A stretch of 23,514 nt of DNA from Merdivivens faecigallinarum (GTDB taxonomy: Bacteria > Bacteroidota > Bacteroidia > Bacteroidales > UBA932), in assembly GCA_017695055.1 (NCBI GenBank), contig JADILY010000023.1:1-23514 (forward strand), read 5' to 3'. Positions 14,682 to 22,039 of the stretch are shown one piece after another. Position 1 is the stretch's first letter; each line of letters starts with the position of its first letter. The notes under the pieces were generated by a model that did not search any database, was not told where the DNA came from, and worked only from the letters and a program-made list of their open reading frames with translations. The position numbers and the translations under genes were made by a program.

Positions 14682-15728
14682 ATGAATAAAGACAAGATTT
14701 GCTTTGCAGCATTTTCAATCATAATCCTCATGGCAATATGTGGACAGCCTCTGCCTGCCATGCAGGAAGAAAAGCCTGAACCGGAAAACCGGGAAATGCC
14801 GGCCAGGCCGCCGCACAACTGGGACATCATGAATACCGTGGAATTCCTCTCTTCGGACATATGCGAGGGCCGCTCAGCCGGTACGGTAGGATCATTCGAG
14901 GCGGCGGCATACATAAAAGGTATTTTCGAAAGCACATCCCTGCTGCCACTGTTCAAGGACGGTTACTCACAGGCCTTCAGGATACGTACTTCTTCGGGTG
15001 AAATAACAGGAAGAAACATTGCCGGCATAATCCCCGGAAACGGCCACGGAAAATACGAAAAGCCATACATCATAGTAGGCGCCCATTACGACCACCTCGG
15101 AAAACTTTACGACAAGGTCTATCCAGGAGCCGATGACAACGCCTCGGGAATCGCCGCCCTCGGATATATCGCAAGGCAATTCGCCATGAACCGCTTCCTC
15201 ATGGATACGGCAAGCCGCTCCGTAATATTCATCGCCTTCGATGCGAAAGAATACAGCATGGCCGGCTCACGGACTTTCGTAGACAGCCTGCTATCCGAAA
15301 ACGGAATAACCGATCCGTCGACCGGAAAAAGAATCAGACCGGACGAAATAGCATTCGCCGCCAACATAGACCAAATAGGCTCCATACTCGAACCCATCGA
15401 TTCCCGCCACAGGGAATATCTGATGGTGCTCGGAAGCGAAAATCTCGATGAATACGGGCAGAACATACTCGCCGTTACAGAAAAATACCTGATGCCGGAA
15501 CTGAAAATAGGCTATGACTATTACGGAAGCGGAAAATTCACGGAACTGTTCATGAGACTGTCGGACCAGGCAAGTTTTACCGATGCAGGCATAACCGCCC
15601 TTTTATTCACATCAGGAATAAACGACCACACCTACAAGGTTACGGACGACATTTCAACCGTGGATCCGAAAGCCCTTGCAATGCGGGCAAGATACATCTA
15701 CCTGTTCTTAGAAAGGCTCACACGATAA
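14682..15728 (+). CDS. Secreted M28-family peptidase homologue with altered catalytic base
   Basis: This 348-residue exported protein has the M28 zinc aminopeptidase fold. The signal peptide covers about residues 1-26. The five expected zinc ligands can be placed: H136 (GAHYDHLG), D151 (PGADDNASG), E190, D230 (NIDQIGS) and H316 (NDHTYKVTDD). The residue before E190 is normally Glu, the general base, in the EE pair of this family. Here it is K189 (FDAKEYSMAGS). The protein may therefore be inactive, have shifted chemistry, or serve as a binding protein. Its substrate is unknown. I chose the ATG at 14682 because an upstream TTG at 14652 lies within the -7 element. It is monocistronic and convergent with waaA. 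C20 lies in the signal region, but the surrounding AIC-G is a poor lipobox, so lipoprotein status is uncertain. Confidence 0.85.
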   Translation: MNKDKICFAAFSIIILMAICGQPLPAMQEEKPEPENREMPARPPHNWDIMNTVEFLSSDICEGRSAGTVGSFEAAAYIKGIFESTSLLPLFKDGYSQAFRIRTSSGEITGRNIAGIIPGNGHGKYEKPYIIVGAHYDHLGKLYDKVYPGADDNASGIAALGYIARQFAMNRFLMDTASRSVIFIAFDAKEYSMAGSRTFVDSLLSENGITDPSTGKRIRPDEIAFAANIDQIGSILEPIDSRHREYLMVLGSENLDEYGQNILAVTEKYLMPELKIGYDYYGSGKFTELFMRLSDQASFTDAGITALLFTSGINDHTYKVTDDISTVDPKALAMRARYIYLFLERLTR

Positions 15729-15764
15729 AATTTGGAAGCACTTAAACCGGCACATATCCGGCAA

Positions 15765-16988
15765 TCAACCGAATATAATCTTCATAATGGAATCTGATGC
15801 GCCCTTGTTCAAATAGCAGTAATCATGCGCACTCTTTCCGGTCTCTTCGTACAATGCCTTGTCACGATACAGCCTGTCAAACCATGCCACGGCATCTTCC
15901 GGAGAATTAGCCACGCCGTCTATCCCGAGCCGCACAAGCTCCTCCGCAGGCCTGTTATTGAAAACGGGGCCGGTAATCACCGGAAGACCGTAGACCGATG
16001 CTTCTATCACGCTGTGCAGTCCTTTGTAGAAACCGCCTCCAACCAACGCCCAACGGCCGTAACGGTAGATCCGGGCGAGTTTTCCCACGCAATCCACAAT
16101 CAAGGCCCTCGTACCGGTAAAGTCCGTATTCTCACCGCATGCCGAATGCCTCAACACCTCCCCTTGTACCGCTGTCTCTATGTACGACATCGTGTTTTCC
16201 TCTATCTCATGCGGCACAAAGACAAACCTGACATCAGGATAAAGGTTTGCGAGCCTGACTGCAATCTCATCATCCTCCCGTGTAACGGTACTTCCTGCTA
16301 TGAAGACAGGAAAATCCGAACAGAATCTTTCAATCACAGGGTCTTGCCACTCCGATTCGGCAATATTTATCACCCTGTCGAAACGGGGATCCCCGCACCT
16401 GATACCTCCGCCGAATCCAATAGTCTCCAGCAGTTCCACCGAACGGTCATCCTTGGTAAGAATGTTGGCAAACGCATTGCGGATAATCTTCCTGTAAGCG
16501 AAACCGTACCACTTGAAGACCGCCATGTCCTCGGTAAAAAGGGCGGAGACCACGTATGCCCTGGTACCGTGGCGTTTCATCGCCTTCAGGTGGTTGAACC
16601 AATAATCCGTTATCGAAAATATGGCTATTTCGGGATGAACAATCCTTATGAAACGTGAAGCATTGTACGGGGTATCCACCGGCAAATAGAAAACGCAGTC
16701 CGCCCCTTTCCAGTCCTTATAGGCCTCGTAACCCGATGGAGAAAAAAACGTCACGACCGTCTTGAATTCAGGATGCTCGTTTCGTATACGCTCCACAATA
16801 GGCCTTGCTTCTTCGAACTCGCCCATTGAAGAAGCGTGAATCCACACTACGCGGTCATCCGGGGATATGGCGGCTTCCATACGGGCGAACTGCCCGCGCC
16901 TTCCCTTTACGAATAGGGACATTTTCTTACTGAACAGGGCCGCAATAGGCAAAAGCAGTTGGACTACATAGGCAATCAATGAATACAT
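15765..16988 (-). CDS. waaA: 3-deoxy-D-manno-octulosonic acid (Kdo) transferase
   Basis: WaaA (KdtA) transfers Kdo from CMP-Kdo to lipid A precursor at the cytoplasmic face of the inner membrane. The 407-residue protein has an N-terminal membrane anchor (about 1-20) and then the conserved HASSMGEFEEARP with E57 as the probable catalytic base. The nucleotide-binding C-terminal half includes VGGGFYKGLHSVIEASVYGLPVITGP. In the segment that normally reads xExW, this protein has ITDYWFN with D128 in place of Glu. It begins 51 nt after uvrA in the same direction, with no consensus promoter in the gap, so it may be the last gene of the uvr operon. It converges with the M28 gene, 36 nt apart. Confidence 0.92.
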   Translation of the reverse strand: MYSLIAYVVQLLLPIAALFSKKMSLFVKGRRGQFARMEAAISPDDRVVWIHASSMGEFEEARPIVERIRNEHPEFKTVVTFFSPSGYEAYKDWKGADCVFYLPVDTPYNASRFIRIVHPEIAIFSITDYWFNHLKAMKRHGTRAYVVSALFTEDMAVFKWYGFAYRKIIRNAFANILTKDDRSVELLETIGFGGGIRCGDPRFDRVINIAESEWQDPVIERFCSDFPVFIAGSTVTREDDEIAVRLANLYPDVRFVFVPHEIEENTMSYIETAVQGEVLRHSACGENTDFTGTRALIVDCVGKLARIYRYGRWALVGGGFYKGLHSVIEASVYGLPVITGPVFNNRPAEELVRLGIDGVANSPEDAVAWFDRLYRDKALYEETGKSAHDYCYLNKGASDSIMKIIFG

Positions 16989-17039
16989 CTTATAACAGTT
17001 TTTCCATTAATGACAAACAATATGATGACAGACTCGGAA

Positions 17040-19877
17040 TCAATGATAACCGGCAAGGGCGGCTCCAGTGAAAAGGTCCGTCCTGCCGCGCAAATCCTCG
17101 GGCCTTCCCTCGAAGACCACCTCTCCTCCGGCCGCACCGCCGTCCGGGCCGAGGTCTATGACCCAGTCAGCCGCGGAAATGACATCCAGATTGTGTTCTA
17201 CGACAAGTATCGAATGTCCGCGTTCCATCAGGGCATCGAAAGAATTGAGGAGTTTTCCGACATCATAAAAATGCAGGCCGGTAGTAGGTTCGTCGAAGAT
17301 GAACAGGATACGTTCCTGTTTCGTCCCCGCCCTCGTAATCATTTCATCCTCCGAGTATCCGCCGGCTGCAAGGAAGGCCGCAAGCTTCACTCTCTGGCTT
17401 TCTCCTCCGGAAAGGGTGCTGCTGCTCTGGCCGAGGCGGATATAGGAAAGCCCCACGTCTACCAAAGGCTGAAGGCGTTTGGCGATCCGTACCGACAGAG
17501 GGTCGCTGCTGTCCGCAAAAAAGCCGATGGCTTCCGAAACGCTCATGTCGAGAATCTCGTTGATGGATTTGTCCTTATATTTTACCTCTAAAATCTCCGG
17601 CTTGAAACGTTTTCCTCCGCAACTCTCGCAAACCATGGTGACATCGGCCATGAACTGCATTCCGATACGGACGACACCCTCCCCGAGACACTCCGGACAG
17701 CGCCCGTCGCCTCCGTTGAAAGAAAAATACGAAGGGGTGAAACCGTTAAGGCGCGCGTACTTCTGGGAAGCGTAAAGTTTTCTTATATCGTCATAAATCT
17801 TAAGGTAGGTCACCGCATTGGAGCGCGAACTCTTCCCGATAGGGTTCTGGTCGATATACTCGACGGACGTTATGGCCGCCAAATCCCCTTTCAGCTCCTT
17901 GAAAGTCCCCGGTTTTTCGGTCACGCGGTTGAAATGCCTGAGCAGGGCGGGATAAAGCACGTCGCCCACAAGGGAAGACTTGCCGCTGCCGCTGACACCG
18001 GTCACAGCTGTCATTACACCGAGAGGAAAATCCACCGATACGTTTTTAAGATTGTGGTGCGAAACGCCGGTAAGCCTCAACGACTCCACCCAATTGCGCT
18101 TCACCCTGTCCGATGCCACCTTTCTGCGGCCGGACAGGAATTCGAGGGTCAAAGACCCGCTGTCTTCGGGGAATTTCCGCGGAATAGGGCCGGAATACAT
18201 CACCTCTCCTCCGAATACGCCCGCATAAGGGCCCATGTCTATCAGACAATCGGCCGCCTCGATGATTTCTCGGTCATGTTCCACGACGACGACAGTATTT
18301 CCGAGGTCCCGCAAATCCTTCAATACCGAGATGAGCCTTCCTGTATCGCGGGGATGGAGGCCTATGCTCGGTTCATCGAGGACATAAAGGGAGCCCACAA
18401 GCGAACTTCCGAGCGCGCTTACAAGGTTTATACGCTGGCTCTCTCCTCCCGACAGGGTATTGCTCAGACGGTCGAGGGTCAGGTAAGAAAGCCCGACTTT
18501 TATTATATATGAAAGCCTGTGCAGGATTTCTTCCACGGCCTTGCCAGCCACCTTCCTTTCATAATCGGTAAAGCTGGCATTTTCCAGAAACTCATATAAA
18601 TCCCCTATGCCCATAGAAAGCATTTCATGGATGTTCTTTCCGGCCACCCGCACGTAAAGCGCCTCTTTCCTGAGCCTGCTCCCCTCGCATTCGGGACAGA
18701 CGGTCCGTCCGGTAAAACGGCTCAGCATGTATCTGTACTGTATCTTGTAACGGTTACTTTCGACCCATTTGAAAAATCCGTCGATTCCTATCAGCTCCCC
18801 TTCGCCTTTCCACAAGACCCGGAGCTGTGCGCGGGTGAGTTCGGAATACGGCGTATGTATCGGCAGACCGTAGTTCCCGGCATTCATGATGCAATTGTCA
18901 TAAAAATATTTCATCACTTCTCCGCGCCAGCAGACTACCGCGCCTTCATATATCGAAAGGCTTTTGTCGGGAATCACCAGATCCTCATCGATGCCTTCGA
19001 CTTTCCCGAAGCCTCCGCATTCCGGACAGGCGCCGATAGGGTTATTGAAGCTGAAAAGCAGTTCGGACGGCTCCATGAACTCGATTCCGTCAGCCTCGAA
19101 ACGGTTTGAAAACTCCTTGTAAACGATGTTCCCTCCATCGTCTTTTGCAACTTTCACCCGACCGTTCCCTTTTTCGAAAGCCGTTCTCGCCGAATCGTAT
19201 ACCCTGTCCCTGAACTCATCGTCGGAAGCGCTGCCCTCCACGGACTTCATCCTGTCAACCAAAAGATATGTTTCACTGTTTTCCGAAACGGAATCTTCCG
19301 AAAGCATCTCATCGATTCTCATGGGGCTCCCGTCTCGCAACAGACGGGAAAACCCTTCTTCCTTCAAGGCAAGAAGCATTTCCACCCTCCTGTCCCTGTC
19401 CTTGTCCCAGCCGAAATCGGAAAGGATATAATAGGTACCGGGAGCTGAGCATACGTAGGAAGCTATGTCCGAAATGTTTTCCTTCTTCACTTCTTTTCCC
19501 GATACCGGCGAATAGGTACGCCCTATCTTGGCGTAGACGGTACGGAGAAGGTCGTATATCTCCGTGGACGTCCCGACCGTGGAACGGGGATTGCGGCTGT
19601 TCACCTTCTGCTCTATGGCTATCGCCGGAGGTATGCCTTCGATGGAATCCACATCGGGTTTTGACATACGTCCGAGAAACTGGCGTGCGTAGGATGAAAG
19701 GCTCTCCGCAAACCGCCTCTGGCCTTCGGCGAAGAGGGTGTCGAAGGCGAGAGAAGACTTGCCGGACCCGGAAATGCCGGTTATCACGATAAGTTTTCCC
19801 CGTGGAATCCGCACATCGACATTCTTCAGGTTGTTTACCCTCGCACCTTTTATGATTATGTAGTCACTGTTATCCAT
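17040..19877 (-). CDS. uvrA: Excinuclease ABC subunit A
   Basis: UvrA is the damage-sensing ATPase of nucleotide excision repair and loads UvrB at lesions. The 945-residue protein has two ABC modules. The first has Walker A GISGSGKSS (34-42), signature LSGGESQRINL and Walker B VLDEPSIGLH. The second has GVSGSGKSSLVGD, LSGGESQRVKLA and FDEPTTGLH. Both zinc modules are present: CPECGGFG paired with CPECEGSRL, and CPECLGEG paired with CESCGGKRF. Near residue 120 it reads SPVSGKEV where many UvrA proteins have a Cys pair. It starts 1 nt after the stop of the RelA/SpoT gene, implying translational coupling, and is followed by waaA. Confidence 0.97.
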   Translation of the reverse strand: MDNSDYIIIKGARVNNLKNVDVRIPRGKLIVITGISGSGKSSLAFDTLFAEGQRRFAESLSSYARQFLGRMSKPDVDSIEGIPPAIAIEQKVNSRNPRSTVGTSTEIYDLLRTVYAKIGRTYSPVSGKEVKKENISDIASYVCSAPGTYYILSDFGWDKDRDRRVEMLLALKEEGFSRLLRDGSPMRIDEMLSEDSVSENSETYLLVDRMKSVEGSASDDEFRDRVYDSARTAFEKGNGRVKVAKDDGGNIVYKEFSNRFEADGIEFMEPSELLFSFNNPIGACPECGGFGKVEGIDEDLVIPDKSLSIYEGAVVCWRGEVMKYFYDNCIMNAGNYGLPIHTPYSELTRAQLRVLWKGEGELIGIDGFFKWVESNRYKIQYRYMLSRFTGRTVCPECEGSRLRKEALYVRVAGKNIHEMLSMGIGDLYEFLENASFTDYERKVAGKAVEEILHRLSYIIKVGLSYLTLDRLSNTLSGGESQRINLVSALGSSLVGSLYVLDEPSIGLHPRDTGRLISVLKDLRDLGNTVVVVEHDREIIEAADCLIDMGPYAGVFGGEVMYSGPIPRKFPEDSGSLTLEFLSGRRKVASDRVKRNWVESLRLTGVSHHNLKNVSVDFPLGVMTAVTGVSGSGKSSLVGDVLYPALLRHFNRVTEKPGTFKELKGDLAAITSVEYIDQNPIGKSSRSNAVTYLKIYDDIRKLYASQKYARLNGFTPSYFSFNGGDGRCPECLGEGVVRIGMQFMADVTMVCESCGGKRFKPEILEVKYKDKSINEILDMSVSEAIGFFADSSDPLSVRIAKRLQPLVDVGLSYIRLGQSSSTLSGGESQRVKLAAFLAAGGYSEDEMITRAGTKQERILFIFDEPTTGLHFYDVGKLLNSFDALMERGHSILVVEHNLDVISAADWVIDLGPDGGAAGGEVVFEGRPEDLRGRTDLFTGAALAGYH

Positions 19878-19878
19878 C

Positions 19879-22029
19879 TTACCTCAGAACATTTGTAACA
19901 TCTTTTACTTTCCTTATGGCCGAAATCACTTTGTCCAGCTCAAGGTTGTTGGGCACGGACAGTTTCAATTCGATTTCGTGGGTCACGTCGCGCGAATTGC
20001 GTTCATTGATTATCATGGACCTTACGGATGCCTTGTACTGCGAAGCCGCCTCCATCACGGGCGCACCCAAACGCCGTTCGCCCCGGCAGAGCACCCTCAG
20101 GGTGACCTGGAACGAAGCGGATGACGAATTGCTGCTCCAACGCACCCTCTGTATCCTGTAAGGGTATTTTTCAATCAGCCGCGCCGCATTGGGGCACGAA
20201 AGCCTGTGAATGGTTATCCCGTCCCTGACGGAAATGAAACCGAAAACCTCGTCGCCGAAGACCGGATTGCAGCATTTCGCCATACGGTAGCCTATATTAT
20301 TGATATTTCCGCCGATTACAAGTACGTCGTTCCTTGTTTCCCTGCCTTCCTGGCGAGGTTCCTCATTTTCCTCCTTCGGTTTCTGGCCCTGAAAATCCCG
20401 CGCCTTGCCCTTGTCCGAAAGGAAATCCTTGATTTCCAGGACATCTATCGCATTTTCCGCGACTGCGCAATAGAACTCGTTCAGGCTTTTCATCGAATAC
20501 CTTTTCGCCAGTACGCCGAGGTCTTCATCGGACATCTCCATCTTCCAGTTTTTCAGCCTCCTTGCGACCAGTTCCTTGCCTTCCGAAGCCTTCTTGAACT
20601 CTTCTTCAGCGAGTTTCTGCCGGATTTTGGTTCGTGCCTTGGATGTGACGGCGGCATCGAGCCACCCCATGTTCGGCTTCTGGTTCTTGTTAGTCACGGC
20701 CTCCACTATGTCTCCCGTACGGAGTTTTTCGCGGATAGGCACAAGTTTGCCGTTTACCAGCCCTCCGCTGCATTTCAAGCCTATGTTGGTATGTATGGCG
20801 AAGGCGAAATCAAGAAGCGTGGCCCCGTAAGGCAGCCGTTTGAGTTCCCCGGAAGGAGTATATACGAAAACGTCCTTGCCTATATTGTCCGGCATGTTGT
20901 CGTAGGAAAAACTCTCCTGCTGGGACATCACGTTCTTCACCGAAGCGAGCCACTCCTGCATGTACTCTTCCTTCTTCACGCCCTTGTACGACCAGTGGGA
21001 AGCCCCTCCGGATTCGGCAACTATGTCCATCCGGCGCGTGCGTATCTGGACTTCGAGGGGGACACCGTCATCGAATTCGATAGTGACATGGAGGGATTCG
21101 TAACCGTTCGGTTTCGGTTTGGACAGCCAGTCCCGGAGCCTGGAGGTATCGTATTTGTATTCGCTCGTCACGTAAGAAAACACGTTCCAGCACAATGCAT
21201 GTTCCGTCTCCCTGTCCGGAGGGCAGTCTATGATAAAACGTATCGCATATACGTCGTAGACTTTTTCAAAAGGCACTTCCTGGGTAACCATCTTTCTCCA
21301 TATCGAGTAAGCGGTTTTGGTGCGCCCTTTCAGCTGGTAACGGATTCCCGCATCGGAGAGTTTCCTTTCCAAAGGCCCTATGAACCTTTTCATCCTCTCC
21401 TCGCGGTCGCGGGCGGTAAGGCGGAGCTTGTTGGTTATGGAGTTGTAAACCTCAGGTTCCGTATACTTGAGATATATGTCTTCCATCTCGCCTTTCAGGG
21501 AATAAAGGCCTATCTGGTGTGCAATCGGGACATAAAGCAGCTGGGTCTCGACGACCTTGAGTTCCCTGGACTGCTTAGGAAGCAACCTTATATTACGCAT
21601 TACCTCCAGACGGTCCGCCAGTTTTATCAAAGTCACCCTCGGGTCACGGGAATAACTGATTATCAGCCTTCTGTACGTATCCGCCTCAAGCCTCGTATCC
21701 TTCGGTTTTATGGCAGATATCCTGTTCAGGCTCACCGCTATGTTGCGTATATCCTGCGGAAAGGAAAGAAAATCATCACTTTCGATGATTTCAGGATGAA
21801 AACGCGTGGCTTCATGAAGGAAAACGGCGGCAGCGCAGTCGGCGCCCATGCCGATTTCGTTGCACACTATCCCGGCCACACCTAACGGATGGCCTATGAA
21901 AGGGGAGTCATTTCCCCTTTTCATTCCTTCGAGGGCCTTTTCCGCCATTCCGTACGCCTTCAGGACAAGCTCTAATTCGCCGTCCTGAAAATCTTCCGTA
22001 AAAACGGATTTCAAACCGTTCCTGTCCAT
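19879..22029 (-). CDS. rsh: RelA/SpoT homologue: (p)ppGpp synthetase with degenerate hydrolase domain
   Basis: This 716-residue long-form RSH protein makes the alarmone (p)ppGpp from ATP and GDP/GTP. The N-terminal HD hydrolase domain keeps H47, H72 and D139. It has E73 instead of Asp, R76-F77 in place of the catalytic Glu-Asp pair, and V143 in place of the conserved Asn (DRLEVM versus DRLHNM). The synthetase domain looks intact: GRTKTAYSIWRKM, YDVYAIRF with D259, SRLRDW (RxKD position), KPNGYESLH, and E326 in LEVQIRT. A TGS domain (DVFVYTPSGELKRLPYGA), a CC zinc-finger-like module (MAKCCNPVFGDEVFGF) and a C-terminal ACT domain follow. I infer synthetase without hydrolase. It is 10 nt after uvrB and 1 nt before uvrA. 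Confidence 0.93.
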   Translation of the reverse strand: MDRNGLKSVFTEDFQDGELELVLKAYGMAEKALEGMKRGNDSPFIGHPLGVAGIVCNEIGMGADCAAAVFLHEATRFHPEIIESDDFLSFPQDIRNIAVSLNRISAIKPKDTRLEADTYRRLIISYSRDPRVTLIKLADRLEVMRNIRLLPKQSRELKVVETQLLYVPIAHQIGLYSLKGEMEDIYLKYTEPEVYNSITNKLRLTARDREERMKRFIGPLERKLSDAGIRYQLKGRTKTAYSIWRKMVTQEVPFEKVYDVYAIRFIIDCPPDRETEHALCWNVFSYVTSEYKYDTSRLRDWLSKPKPNGYESLHVTIEFDDGVPLEVQIRTRRMDIVAESGGASHWSYKGVKKEEYMQEWLASVKNVMSQQESFSYDNMPDNIGKDVFVYTPSGELKRLPYGATLLDFAFAIHTNIGLKCSGGLVNGKLVPIREKLRTGDIVEAVTNKNQKPNMGWLDAAVTSKARTKIRQKLAEEEFKKASEGKELVARRLKNWKMEMSDEDLGVLAKRYSMKSLNEFYCAVAENAIDVLEIKDFLSDKGKARDFQGQKPKEENEEPRQEGRETRNDVLVIGGNINNIGYRMAKCCNPVFGDEVFGFISVRDGITIHRLSCPNAARLIEKYPYRIQRVRWSSNSSSASFQVTLRVLCRGERRLGAPVMEAASQYKASVRSMIINERNSRDVTHEIELKLSVPNNLELDKVISAIRKVKDVTNVLR

Positions 22030-22039
22030 CGTTCCTGCA

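Noticed and set aside
15747..15760. CCGG...CCGG repeat between the M28 gene and waaA as a bidirectional terminator
   Set aside because: Stem is only 4 bp and no T-run follows on either strand.
15825..16658. Open frame of 277 codons opposite waaA
   Set aside because: Antisense to conserved waaA sequence, no domain or promoter.
20206..21885. Open frame of 559 codons on the plus strand opposite rsh
   Set aside because: It lies wholly antisense to a well-conserved RSH gene, has no recognisable domain, and the codon phase of rsh explains the lack of stops.
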